A stretch of 64,000 nucleotides of DNA from Desmodesmus armatus (taxonomy: Eukaryota; Chlorophyta; Chlorophyceae; Sphaeropleales; Scenedesmaceae): NCBI GenBank assembly GCA_007449985.2, contig VIIQ02000145.1, positions 124,001 through 188,000 of the forward strand, in the 5' to 3' direction. Below, piece by piece: positions 23,564 through 36,700 of the stretch. A program made the translations under genes and the position numbers. The stretch's first letter is position 1. Every line of letters starts with the position of its first letter. The notes below the pieces were generated by a model. It was not told the origin of the DNA. It ran no database searches and saw only the letters and a list, made by a program, of their open reading frames with translations.

Positions 23564-24174
23564 TCATTGGCGCCTGCGAGGGCTGCGGCGCGTGCTGCGA
23601 GTAGCAACAGGCAATGCAGCATGGTGGGTGGCTTCATAATCCTCAACAACATCATCATCAATCTGCTTCACATTTATCCACATGTCATCCTCAGGGCCAT
23701 AGCCACGCCACCGCACAAGGTACTCAATGCTCACACCACGACCACGCTTGCGCTGCTGCTTGTCCAAGAGCTTCTCAACATAGAAGTGGTCCTCTTCAAC
23801 ATCAACAGGAGGAGGACGAGACATGACAGCAGGGTGCGGCAACTCTGATTGTGTGTGCCAGGGTTGCAAAAGACTGACATGGAACACAGCGCCTTGAGAG
23901 TAGGAGGCAGCTTCAGCCTGTATGCGACAGGGCTGATGACCTGCTGTACTGGGAATGGTCCCAGATACTTAGCAGCAAGCTTCTTGCTCATAGTGCTGGG
24001 CAAGGAAAGGTTGGCTGCCGACAAGCGCACAAGGTCACCTACAGAAAAAGTAACGTCACGACGATGCGCATTCTGCTGTGCCATCATACGCTGCTGGGCA
24101 GCATGCAAGTTGGTCTTGGCATGCTGTAAGACAGAATGCATGTCATCAGCAGTCACTTGGGCTGCTGGCACCAA
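23564..24174 (-). pseudogene. Integrase C-terminus plus chromodomain, frameshifted
   Basis: The first part (24174-23880) reads HRRDVTFSVGDLVRLS and KLAAKYLGPFPV, typical of the Ty3/gypsy integrase C-terminal domain that follows the catalytic core. After one missing base near 23880 it continues as FHVSLLQPWH and then a chromodomain (YLVRWRGYGPEDDMWI, 23760-23640) that in chromoviruses directs insertion to marked chromatin. The integrase zinc finger and DDE core are absent. Confidence 0.8.
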
Positions 24175-26024
24175 GCAACCTCCTCGATCCTAACCTGGTG
24201 GTATGCACTGTCCAAGTCAAGCTTGGAAAACACAGTGGCATTATGCAACCTGTCAAGCAACTCATCAATACGAGGCAAAGGGTACCGATTCTTAACAGTG
24301 AGCTTGTTGAGTGCCCTGTAGTCAACACACATGCGCAGCTTCCCATTCTTCTTGTGCACAAAAAGGGTGGGCGCACCATAAGGTGACTTGCTGGGCTGAA
24401 TGAAATCCTTCTCAATCAGCTCAGTTAGCTGACGCTTGCACTCTTCCAGCTCAAAAGGGCTCAGCTGGTAGATGGGACCAAACGGAGGCTTGGCCCCTGG
24501 CTGCAGTAAAATGTCGTGCTCAACCCCACGCAGGGGTGGCAGCCCTGTAACCTTGCTAAACACACCCTTGTGCTTCAACAGCACATGGCGCACTTGAGTG
24601 GCCGAAATGCCGTGACAGGCAGGCAGAGGCATGTCAGCAACAGCTGAGGCAAAGGGGTCAGGCTCAGGAGCATCAGGACCTGACTGCACCTCAGTAAGAA
24701 CCGCCAAAAATGCAGATGCACCACGTTCAACAGACTTGACTGCTGCCATAGCCGAGATCAAGCCAACATCCTCGGGGTCAGCAACAACAGTTGGCAGGGT
24801 ATGCTGAACACCCTTAGATGTGAGAACAACAAGATTACTTTGCCAATCAATGCAAGGGTTGTGAAAAGTCGACCAAGGCTTCCCAAGGACAATGTCATCA
24901 ACTGCCAGGTCGGTGACAGTAAAGGGCTGGGAATCCTTGAAAGAGCCAATCCTGAAAGGTAATGCAGCAATTTGATGGGCTGCATCCTGCAACATGCCAT
25001 TGGCAAGCTTGACAGACTTGCCTGGAACAGATGCAGCAGGAAGTGACAACTCCGAAGCCCACCTGGTGTCAACGTAGTTGTCAGTAGCACCAGAATCCAG
25101 CAATGCAATCAAATGCTGCCCACGAACAGAAACACGGAGCCTGATAACAGTGCTGGCGATGGGGTCCAACCCGGGCGAGGGCTGTGCTGGTGAGGGCGCA
25201 ACCTGAGACGCAGTGGGCCTCCCAATGCGCTCGTAGTAGAGACCCTGGGTGGAGGTGGCCGTGATGGGAACCTGAAGGGGCTGAAAGGCAGGGCCATAGC
25301 CGCGCCCAGCTGAAGCTGACCTGAGGCGGAGAGGGGAATCCCGCAGCACCACCACAGGCCACCTGAGTGGGCCCATGTCCTGCCAACTGCCGTCAGGCTG
25401 GGGCGCCTGAAACAAGCCGGGAGTACCTGCAGGGTACTCATGGATGATCTGGAAGTTGTGTGTGAGTGGCCACCATGGCTTCTTGATGAGTTTCAGCACT
25501 AGGAAGACGGACTCCATCAGTGGGAAGGTATCGTCAAGTTTGCTGTTGTGCTGCTGGCGCTGTGTGAGGTAATGCTTGAGGAGGCTGCCTGCTGAGCGGA
25601 AAGGGGCACAGATCCAATAGCCGTCTCCCGCGACTTCGGAATGCCGCTGAAAGTCACCAAAGGACATGGCGTCAGGGCTGTCAGCCCATGAGCCAGCGCA
25701 CGACTGCCGGAGGTGAGACTGGCTGGCCTGCCAAGTCGGGTCACCTGGGCTTGCCTGGCACAGTGCTGTCTGAAAGCCCCCAAACTGCGCTGCATATTTT
25801 GCTGCTTCCTCAGGGCAAAGCTGCCAGTCCTGTCTGTCCCTGTTACGCACACGACCAGCGCTGGTTTTGCCTGGGACAGTGGTGGAAGCTCTTAGGGCAG
25901 GAGCTGGCCTAGCACACTGCCCCGCACGCCAGCTAGACTGAACACCGGGGAGGGGGGAACCTGAACTGCCAGAAGACCGAAGACTGGAACCTAGTAGGCT
26001 TCCCATACTGCTACGGCAGGGCAA
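24153..26024 (-). pseudogene. Protease and N-terminal reverse transcriptase
   Basis: This 623-codon frame contains an aspartic protease with active site [12 protein letters not shown] (near 25110) and a flap-like [11 protein letters not shown]. The N-terminal RT follows with [18 protein letters not shown] and [15 protein letters not shown] (ending near 24185). It then breaks off abruptly before the YxDD region and joins integrase sequence. The first about 250 residues, before the protease, include [19 protein letters not shown] and are not a gag, protease or RT domain that I know. Confidence 0.85.
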
Positions 26025-26073
26025 AGCCGACTTGCCATGCAGTACAGCCCACTCCTAGCACAGCAGTAGCGAA

Positions 26074-26471
26074 CTACTGCTTGGCCGCCTTGCCGTCAGG
26101 GTGCTGTGTGCGCATTGAGCGAGCACGCTGACGACAGTCGGCGGTCCAGTGCCCTTGGCGGTGATGCCAGCTGCAGTAGGGCACTTTGCCGCTGGCAGGG
26201 GGTTGCTGAGGGTTGCGCTGTGGGGCATGCTGCAGCGACCCAAGCTCCATGGGGGCGGGGTGGCTGCTGCTGCCACTGGACATCACATGCTGCTGTTGCA
26301 ATTGCTGTTCCAGCTGCATGCAAGCGCGAGATGTTGCGCCAGCTGTTGAAGTTGCTCCGACTGCTGGGACAGCTGCGCCTGGAGCTGTTCGAATTCCATA
26401 CGATGATTGTAAGGCGAGTGGGAAGCTGATGGGCTAAATTGGGCAACGAAGACCGAGGTCTCCGCTACCAC
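26074..26471 (-). pseudogene. Degenerate gag remnant with zinc-knuckle-like motif
   Basis: Two short overlapping frames. The first (from 26471) has a coiled-coil segment MEFEQLQAQLSQQSEQL. After a shift near 26320 the second reads SWHHRQGHWTADCRQR, a CCHC-like knuckle with an altered second Cys, and stops at 26074. It is much shorter than a normal gag. Confidence 0.55.
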
Positions 26472-26787
26472 TGGTTGAGAGCTACGGGACGCTCTATCAA
26501 TGCATGCATGCCAAGACTAGACTTTCCTATGACTTTGGATGCCATGAAGAGAGTCTGGGCTCGGACTCAGGGAATCCTGCGACGGAAGAGGTTACCAATG
26601 ACCGAACAAGATAACAGATACAACTGGGATTGATGAAGGAAAGATAACCAGAAGGAATTGGAAGTGTCGAGCATGAGCGCAGGGCTCGTGCTTGATACCG
26701 AAAGGTCGACTGACGTTCGACCGACCAACCGGATTACGGTTGTGTCAGGCCGTTGACAACCAAAAGATAAAGTATCGAGCTTACTCA
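26472..26787 (-). repeat. 5' LTR of the chromovirus
   Basis: Direct repeat of 22439-22753. The TGGTAGCGGAG primer-binding-like site starts just inside its end, at about 26473-26462 in minus orientation. Confidence 0.85.
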
Positions 26788-26837
26788 TAACATATACAGA
26801 AGAAGAATATATGGCAGGCAAAGCATGGTTGAATTTT

Positions 26838-27420
<583 letters not shown>

Positions 27421-27628
27421 CAGGACACTGCAATCAAGACTGTCTTCATAACATGGACAAGCGCAAAGGGTTTCCCACACCCCGGGGATACGCCAACTGA
27501 GCCCTGAAATGCCTACCCATGTCATCTGGAAGCTGAAGACTGCCGGCAGTGGCAGTGGCTTACAGAAGCATGGGGCGGCGGCGCTTTGAAGGTTGAATAG
27601 GCAGTTGCATGAGCAACTTTTCTAGGAT

Positions 27629-27693
27629 CCATGTGTTGCCATCGCCAGTCCCCAAAACCATGCATGTGTTGCCATCGCCAGTCCCCAAAACCC
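27629..27693. repeat. Two 33-bp tandem repeats
   Basis: CATGTGTTGCCATCGCCAGT followed by CCCCAAAACC occurs twice with a 33-base period. It falls inside a minus-strand open frame (27906-27622), where it duplicates FWGLAMATHAW. Confidence 0.8.
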
Positions 27694-28664
27694 TGGATTC
27701 CTTGTGGTCACAGGGTGGGAAACACTGAGGCTAGCCAAGTGTGTATTCCTTGTGTCTAGTCTCCATACATCGGCGTTTGGCAACAGTACAGTTGGCCCTT
27801 GTTCTGCATCTACTGCAGCAGGTAGTGCAGGCCCTGAATGCTTGTCGTTAGGGCTCTGCATGCGCCAGGCAGTAGGGCTGGTGAGGAACCCGGTTCCCCT
27901 CCTCAAGATGGCCGACCTCTCCAGAACCGAGGATACACCGGTCCGTTGTGATCACGCTTCGGTGCTGTGACATACGCGCATGCGTGCCAAAAACTGAACT
28001 CTGCTCTCTCACACCTGTATCGATTTTTTGAGCTCCGTCCCGTTCACACTACGTTTTCGGACTCAAATTTGAAATCAAAAAATACCTTTTTTCTATGAGC
28101 CTTTTGCTGCTGTGTTGAAGTCACACTCCGTGCTCGTAGCATGGCATGACCAGTCCACGCCCAGTTCAGGCTTGGTTCGTGTCTAATTCGCTATTCCGAA
28201 CATGTTTTCTGCACGAAACGCCACAAGCAAGCGTCCAGGAGCTGTTTGCCAGAGGTGTTCCCAGCCAATAACAGTGAAAAATCCGCACCTTACTTGGTGC
28301 TGACAGTAAGAAACGAAACCCAGGTTCAAAATATTACGTTCCAGAATGACTCAAGGTGCCAGGCAGTGTGGACTGTCCTGTGCATGTTGTTGCATGTTCA
28401 TGGATACCACAAGCAGGCACCCTCAACGCCATCGGTCCAGCCAAAATAGCTGTGACAAACCATGTTGGGAAACATGTACCTGTCGGTGCTGCTTGTACTC
28501 AAACATCACCACAGAGCAACTTGCAAGGAATAGTAGCTGTCTTCGCTGCCAGGCTTTCGGGATTACAGTAATCACGATGTATACCACGCACGTCATTTAG
28601 TTGAAGCCTGAAGAAACCGCGTCAATCACTCTCCGTCCCGGAAAACCAGCGTATGTGACCGATA

Positions 28665-28722
28665 TCTGGGGGGGAGGTTGTTACAAGTGGATACTTTCAC
28701 CGCTGAGCGGTACTCTCCACAC
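28665..28722. repeat. Dispersed repeat, inverted copy of 60185-60232
   Basis: A G run, AGGTTGTTACAAGT, ACCGCTGAGCGGT and ACTCTCC are shared in order with the complement of 60185-60232, with two or three mismatches. ACCGCTGAGCGGT is itself nearly palindromic. Confidence 0.75.
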
Positions 28723-29406
28723 GGGATGAACTGGGAAGACACACCTGCAAGAAAAACCTGCAGCAAGACCGGCAAACAAGACCAGCCCCCCAAAAAACAC
28801 ACACCACCAAGGGCAACTGCCACACACACCAGGTATAGGATCGTGCATTCATGACTCAGCTGCAAGCTGGTAGTCTCCACACACAGTGCACGCACACACA
28901 TGGGTCAGTCTTTCAGACAAGTCTCAACATAGGCAGAATTCAACACATCAAGCCAATCATTTGCTGTGCTAGCACGCAGAGCAGGACGATATATGACTTG
29001 GCAATCACCTCGTCGAAACTGGCAGTTTGCTTGTATCAGTCCCAAACAGGCTCTATCTCGTAACACTTTCTCCCATGGCGTTATTTCAATGCTTTTTTGT
29101 GCTGTTTCCTATAGGTGGGCCTTTCCCCACCCCGATGTGGGGATGCATCCCTGCATCACAGGCCCTGGCTCGTGCAGTACCATATGCATTTGTCCTCTGG
29201 AGGGCCCAGCCGATATGGCCATAGGCCATTTATTATGCATGGTGGTATACAGTTATTATGCATGTTGTTGGCTGTTAGGAGTCACCGCCTAGGTGGCCTT
29301 GCAAGTGTGTATCTGCTACGACACGATACCAACAGCACCTGGTGTGCGTCTGGCATGTGTGATTCTTCATGCATGTTGCTGGACTGACTTCTGTGTGCTT
29401 TTCAAG

Positions 29407-29548
29407 TGTGCCGTGGTGCGCTGTGGCTTCTTGATGGGAAGGGACGGTGGTGCACGACCGACTGTGCTGAGCCCACCACACCCTCTCAGGTAGTGCTACA
29501 GAGCCTGCAGGACTGTGGATGTGTGGCGCCCCCCGGCAGCCTCAACAT
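29407..29548 (+). CDS. Isolated candidate exon
   Basis: It begins after TGCTTTTCAAG and ends at the strong donor AACAT|GTATGT. It reads CRGALWLLDGKGRWCTTD and then SLQDCGCVAPPGSL. No neighbour exon was found. Confidence 0.25.
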
Positions 29549-30740
29549 GTATGTTGTGCTTGGTACAGCTGCGTGGACCCAGGTGCTGTTGTATCAATTT
29601 CTGGCCATGCCAGCCATTCTATAGCGTAACTACACCAAGGGGGTGTTTAGGTAGATTTAATTTAATTACCTCCTGAGTCCTGGGTGCCGGCTTGTGCTGA
29701 GGGTCGCACAGCCCAGCACTCACGTGCTTCAGCTTCAACTCAGGCTCAACTTGCCCAGGGTAGTACTACCTACTCTGGGCAAGAAATGACGGAAAATGGG
29801 GGATCCACTACCACGCTAACACCCCATGTACATGTGCGTAGGTGCCAGAATATTCGGTATATCCCGCAGCAAAAGGATTTCGTGAGCCAGTGAGAGTATG
29901 TGAGATAAGTCTCATAGCATGGCAGCATGATGCTGCCAAGCAGCACCAATCCATGATTATCTATCAGCACCCACCCTGCACAGCGCACACCTGTCAGGAG
30001 CTAGGGCGCACTTCCAGAGGGGTTGTGTGCTCTGATTCCAGAGCTTTCTTGGCTGGCCAATCCAAACTCAAGCAACAACTGCTAGGTCCGTCGCGCCTGC
30101 GCTCCTGCTGCTGCTATTGCTCCTTAGGCCCAAAGATAGTGTGAACTGCCGCGGTTGCTGCTGTGTTCTACGCAATCACCGGCTGCTGGCGTTGCTGCTG
30201 CCCAGCTTGATCATATGTGGCAACAGGCTGGCTTGTTGCCGCAACGGCAAGGCAGTGCCGTGCTGGTGCAGTATGAGGTGCACCAAGCACTGATTGCTGG
30301 AACAAAGCCGAGAATTCAGACATGCTGATAGCTATGAATGAACCCGGTCAGTACAAGAGACTGCAAGCATGTGACATTGTGTGGTGTGCCTGGGACTCTG
30401 GCCGATGCAGCAGCACCAAGGTCACTGAAGAGTGTGTGACAGGCACGGTCGAGGGTATGCAGGACCGCCAATAAAAATTCAAATCAAAATGATCGAGCCT
30501 GTGGCTATCGTGTTCACGACCCTGCGAAGGAACACACTGAGTGGTCTGGGTCCCTCCAAAAATATGACCGCCTGCCCAGCTTCCCGAGCCGAGGAACTTC
30601 ATAGAAATGGTACATATGCACGCGAAATTGCTGCTCAGTAATACTATTCAAAATATCGTAATACAGCTTGCGCCTCAAAGCGTCGCCCGGAGGACTGACA
30701 CCTACCACAACTCGCACTGACTGGCTCAAGACTGTAGAAG

Positions 30741-33700
30741 ATGGGGATTCCAGCAAAAAGCAAGATTCAGACTGACGATGATAGCCGAGCGGTCCTATAT
30801 GATGCCGTGGGGCAGATCTGGCTGGAATTTTACGGAAACCACGTGCACCTAGGTGAGGAGCAGGAATGGGCTGCGCTTGCATACATATATGTACAATTTA
30901 TTCAGACATACTGTCACGGTGAAGCTGGCAACTCAGCTGACACACTGCTGGCAGCAGCATCAGCATCAGCAACAGTCCCAGATCAGTCACTAGCACTCCC
31001 CCCTCTCCCTCCTGTTGCGTTGAAATAAACATGCAGCGAGCACATCTTGCTTAAACTTTGACTGTGATGACAATTGTGTCGTGGCACGTGTCTTTGACTG
31101 TCAGTAGAGCAGTCTCATGGTATGGCCTGTGGAACTGCAAGCTGATGTTTCCTAGTTCAACATGGGGCCTGCATCGTAATCCATCTCCAGAAAAGGATTT
31201 CATACATCCTGCAACACACAGAGACGCTTTCTGATGCCATGCCTGCTGTCCCTCTGCAATGCACAGGGTATTATGCCGATCCCAATCAGAAGGCAGTGAC
31301 AACTTGGCAGCAGGCTCAGCTGGACTATGTGGACACACTGCTCGACATGGCAGGACTCTCAGCACAGCAGCAGAAGGTGCGGTGCAGGCATTGGCGGCAT
31401 GACCTGGTTTGGTGCAGCCTGTGCCGTACTCTAGGAGGCAGTGCTGCATGTCAGGGCGACGTCGGGCACCTGGGCCAGCCGATGCATTGGCTTCAGGCAA
31501 CACAAGGCAGACATGTCACATGAAGGCAACTGTCACCCGTGATAGCAAGCACCAGCACGCACCAGCAGCAACAAAAGCAGCACCAATGTGTCAGCCATAG
31601 CAGCAGCAGTGCCGCAGGAGCAGAAGCAACAGCGGCAGCAGCAGCAGCAGCAACAGCAGCAGTAACAGTATCGGCGCTGCTCTCACTCATAGAAGGCATC
31701 AGGAACAAGTGGGTGCAGTCCAGACGTGCCAGGCTGTCATATGTAAAGCTGTGCAGTTGCTATGTTAGTACTCACTGAGTGACACTGGCATGCCCACTAC
31801 AGGATGCATGCAACCGTGACCAAGCTCGCAAGGGAGAGTCATCCTTCAAGGTGAGGGTTGGGCCAGCAGCACTCGATTGTACCCCTGGCTCTGCATTCAG
31901 CATTCAGTGCTCAATCTGCGGCTGCCAGCATCATGTGCAGTGCGGCCAACCTTGACACTTCTGGGGGCCTTTCAAGGCCATGATTCCAGGAAGGCGCTGT
32001 CCTGCAAATGTTGAATGCCTCTCTGTTGCTGATGGTCATGCTAGCCAGCTCTGCTGACTGCTTGTTCTGCACCTGCTGTGTGTCCTGTGCCTGTGTATAC
32101 CGCCTGCGCCACACCCTCCCTCCCCCCCCCCCCCCCACCCCCAACCCGTCCCTCCACCACCATCATCAACCCTACTCAGCTGGTCGATCTGGGCTGTGGT
32201 TACGGCGGCACTGCTGTCCACATCGCCAAGAGGCTTGGCTGCAATGCTGTTGGTGTCAACATATCACCCTTCCAGGTGCGTGTTTGAGTACATCTGGGTG
32301 TCACATGTAGGCGAGCTTTGCATACGATGTGTTCAGCACACATGCGAGGCGATATCAAAGTGCTGCTTGTTGTCCCATAACTATATACATACTTGGCAAG
32401 CATGTAGGGTGGCACTAGCATACACAGCCCAAGACGTCTACAGCACAGCAAGCGCAGCCGAAGACGTATGTAACAGAACACACCAGATAGACAGAGCAAG
32501 GTACCACCTGGCAGGGGCTACTGCTGCATGCAGCCTTATGGTGGTGTGGGTTTTGTGATCTTGGCAGAAGCAGCGATCAAGTAGTGAGCAAGCAGTCGGC
32601 TGTGCTGATCTGCAGGCTTGTCACCAACAACACTTGATGCATCAGCAGCTGCAGGCAGAAACATGTACGACAAATTGTACAAATACAGCGAAGCAGCAGG
32701 CGTTCAGATACATACACTGCCTGCTGAAAAGGTTGACAAGCGTACGGATTGTCACTCCAATGATGATGTTAATCCCTTGCTGTCATCGTGTCTTTTCTGT
32801 GATAATAATTCCTCTTCTGACTGCGGCATTTGCTTCTGCTGCTTGCTGCTGGGGATTGTGCAGGTCCAGGCTGCCAATGGCTATGCCAGGCGCAGTGGGT
32901 TCAGCCCCAAGGCTGTCCACTTTGTTGTGGGTGATGCCCTGGCCCCCCACTGCCTGCAGCCAGCTTTGACCTGGTGCTGTCACTGGAGTCAGCCTGCTAC
33001 ATGCCTGACAAGGGGTGAGCGGGGCAGTGAAAGCATGAGGCGAAGGGGGTCAGGGTGGGCGTGGAAGCAGAGGCGGGGGGGGGACAGGGCGGCCTGATAC
33101 ATGCCTGACTAGGGGTGAGTGGGGCAGTGACACCATCAGGCCAGGGGGTCAGGGTGGGGTGGAAGGAGAGGTGGGGGGGGGGTGGGGGGGGGGGGGCAGG
33201 GGGGGGGACACAGGGCGGCCTGATACATGCCTGACAAGGGGTGAGTCGGGCAGTGACACCATCAGGCCAGGGGGTCAGGGTGGGAGTGCAAGGAGGGGGG
33301 GGGGGGCAGGGGGCAGGGTCCAGGGGGGGGGGTGCTACATGCCTGACAAAGGGTGAGTGGGGGCAGTAACCATTCAGGCCAAGGGGGTGAGGGTGGGGTT
33401 GGAAGGTGAGGCAGAGGGGGGGGGGGCATGGGGGGGGCATGGGGGGGGCAGGGGGGGGGGGGGGGGAGGGGGGGGGACAGGGCGGCCTGATACATGCCTA
33501 ACTAGGGGTGAGTGGGGCAGTGACACCATCAGGCCAGGGGGTCAGGGTGGGAGTGCAAGGAGGGGGGGGGGCAGGGGGCAGGGTCCAGGGGGGGGGGGTG
33601 CTACATGCCTGACAAAGGGTGAGTGGGGGCAGTAACCATTCAGGCCAAGGGGGTGAGGGTGGGGTTGGAACGAGAGGCAGAAGGGGGGGGGCATGGGGGG

Positions 33701-36700
33701 GGGGGGGCACAGGGCGGCCTGATACATGCCTGACTAGGGGTGAGTGGGGCAGTGACACCATCAGGCCAGGGGTCAGGGTGGGGTGGAAGGAGGGGGGGGG
33801 GGGGAGGGGGGGCAGGGGGGGGGGCACAGGGCGGCCTGATACATGCCTGACTAGGGGTGAGTGGGGCAGTGACACCATCAGGCCAGGGGTCAGGGTGGGA
33901 GTGCAAGGAGGGGGGGGGCAGGGGGCAGGGGCCAGGGGGGGGGGTGCTACATGCCTGACAAAGGGTGAGTGGGGGCAGTAACCATTCAGGCCAAGGGGGT
34001 GAGGGTGGGGTTGGAACGAGAGGCAGAGGGGGGGGGGGGCATGGGGGGGGGGGGCACAGGGCGGCCTGATATATGCCTGACTAGGGGTGAGTGGGGCAGT
34101 GACACCATCAGGCCAGGGGGTCAGGGTGGGGTGGAAGGAGAGGTGGGGTGGGGGGGGGGGGGAGGAGGGGGGGCAAGGGGGGGGGGGGCACAGAGCGGCC
34201 TGATACATGCCTGACTAGGGGTGAGTGGGGCAGTGACACCATCAGGCCAGGGGGTCAGGGTGGGAGTGCAAGGAGGGGGGGGGGGGCAGGGGGCAGGGGC
34301 CAGGGGGGGGGGGGTGCTACATGCCTGACAAAGGGTGAGTGGGGGCAGTAACCATTCAGGCCAAGGGGGTGAGGGTGGGGTTGGAAGGTGAGGCAGAGGG
34401 GGGGGGGGGGGGGGGCATAGGGGGGGGGGGGCATGGGGGGGGGGCACAGGGCGGCCTGATACATGCCTGACTAGGGGTGAGTGGGGCAGTGATACCATCA
34501 GGCCAGGGGGTCAGGGTGGGAGTGCAAGGAGGGGGGGGGGGGCAGGGGCCAGGGGGGGGGGGGGCACAGGGCGGCCTGATACATGCCTGACTAGGGGTGA
34601 GTGGGGCAGTGACACCATCAGGCCAGGGGGTCAGGGTGGGAGTGCAAGGAGGGGGGGGGGGGGCAGGGGCCAGGGGGGGGGGGGGGGGTGCTACATGCCT
34701 GACAAGGGTGAGTGGGGGCAGTAACCATTCAGGCCAAGGGGTGAGGGTGGGGTGGAACGAGAGGCAGAGGGGGGGGGGGGGGGGCATGGGGGGGGGGCAC
34801 AGGGCGGCCTGATATATGCCTGACTAGGGTGAGTGGGGCAGTGACACCATCAGGCCAGGGGGTCAGGGTGGTGGAAGGAGAGGTGGGGTGGGGGGGGGGG
34901 GGGGGGGAGGAGGGGGGGCAAGGGGGGGGGGCACAGAGCGGCCTGATACATGCCTGACTAGGGGTGAGTGGGGCAGTGACACATCAGGCCAGGGGGTCAG
35001 GGTGGGAGTGCAAGGAGGGGGGGGGGGGGCAGGGGGCAGGGGCCAGGGGGGGGGGGTGCTACATGCTGACAAAGGGTGAGTGGGGGCAGTAACCATTCAG
35101 GCAAGGGGGGAGGGTGGGGTTGGAACGAGAGGCAGAGGGGGGGGGGCATGGGGGGGGGGGGGGGGCACAGGGCGGCTGATACATGCCTGACTAGGGGTGA
35201 GTGGGGCAGTGATACCATCAGGCCAGGGGGTCAGGGTGGGAGTGCAAGGAGGGGGGGGGGGGGGCAGGGCCAGGGGGAGGGGGGGGTGCTACATGCTGAC
35301 AAAGGGTGAGTGGGGGCAGTAACCATTCAGGCCAAGGGGGTGAGGGTGGGGTTGGAACGAGAGGCAGAGGGGGGGGGGGGGGGGGGGGGGCAGGGGGGGG
35401 GGGGGGGGAGGGCACAGGGCGGCCTGATACATGCCTGACTAGGGGTGAGTGGGGCAGTGAAACCATCAGGCCAAGGGGGTCAGGGTGGGGTGGAGGGAAT
35501 GGGGGGGAGGGGAGGGGGGGGGGACACAGGGCGGCTTGCTACATGCCTGACAAGGGGTGAGTCGGGCAGTGAAACCATCAGGCCAAGGGGGTCAGGGTGG
35601 GAGTGCAAGGAGGGGGGGGGGGGGGCAGGGGGCAGGGGGGGGGGGTGCTGCATGCCTGACAAGGGTGAGTGGGGGCAGTAACCATTCAGGCCAAGGGGGT
35701 GAGGGTGGGGGAGGAAGGTGAGGCAGAGGGGGGGGGGGGGGGGCATGGGGGGGGGGGGGGGGACAGGGCGGCCTGCTACATGCCCGACAAGGGGTGAGTG
35801 GGGCAGGGGGGGGGGGTTCCAGCTCCATCAGGGTCAAGGAGATCAGAGTGGAAGAAGGCGGGGGACCTTTTTTTGGGGGGGGGGGGACACCTGCTCAGCA
35901 GGCATGGCATGCCTAACAAGGGGTGAGCGCAGCAGTTTTCAGGCAGAGGAAAGTACAACTGATCAGAGCCAAGGGGTGGGGGGTGGGGGAGGGGAAGGGG
36001 GGCAGGGCTGCCTAACGCATGCCTGACAAAATGTGAGTGGGGCGGTCAGTAGGCAGGGAGAGGGTTCACACTATCTGAGGCCAAGGAGGCCTGATAGGAG
36101 CGGAAGCGGGCGGGGGGGCGGGGGGCGGGGGGGGGGGGGGCTTCTTCATGGCTGGCAAGGGCTGAACGAGCCAATAAGTAGGCAGGAATGGTAAACATCA
36201 GGGCTAAGGAGGTCAGGGTGGGGGTGGGTGGGGTAGGTGGGTGGTGGTGGTGGGGGGGGGGGGGGGCTGACAAGGTGTGAACTGGGCAGTACGAAGGCAG
36301 GGAGGATTTTTTAGGCGAAGATCAGGGTGGGGGTTGGCAAAGGGGGGGCCAGGGCGGCCTACTGCCTGCCTGACAAGGACTGAGTGGGCAGCCAGCAGGC
36401 AGGGGGTGTGGGAGATCAGGTGGAAAAAGGATGCTTGCTCCTTCTGGCATCCCTTCTTCACCTGGTGTCTCCACCCCCTGCCTGCTTGCTGCCCCACTCA
36501 CTCCTTGTCAAGCTTGCAGCAGTACCACAGTGCTATGCTGATAGTGAACAAGGGGCCAGGAGCGGCTGTGTGCTAGCGCTGATGTTGAACGTGTGACACT
36601 AGACTGGGGTGGGGCCATGGTGCATTCGGAGCAGCTAGTGTACAGGAGAGGTGGCAGAGGTTGGGGGGAAGGGAGTGTCAGGGTGTGAGACTGAGCGATG

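Larger units (their letters stand above)
22439..26787 (-). mobile_element. Ty3/gypsy chromovirus, internally deleted
   Basis: Two direct repeats of about 315 bases (22439-22753 and 26472-26787) differ at about six positions and one indel by eye, and have TG...CA ends in the minus orientation. Just inside the 5' LTR lies a primer-binding-site-like TGGTAGCGGAG, close to the initiator-Met tRNA type. Gag zinc knuckle, protease and the first part of RT are followed directly by the integrase C-terminus and a chromodomain. The RT active site, RNase H and the integrase core are missing. No exact target-site duplication was found. Confidence 0.85.
27694..30740. other. Three kilobases with no resolved gene
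   Basis: Contents are a possible exon at 29407-29548, a dispersed-repeat copy at 28665-28722 and otherwise unique-looking sequence. The minus frame 27906-27622 and plus frame 28246-28449 lack splice signals and recognisable domains. Confidence 0.35.

Noticed and set aside
32997..35746. Many Pro-, Gly- or Arg-rich open frames on both strands
   Set aside because: Products of the G-rich minisatellite. The same frames recur every unit.
32995..36390. CRISPR-like direct repeat array
   Set aside because: Units are contiguous and lack unique spacers, lie in a eukaryotic intron and descend from an exon-intron junction.
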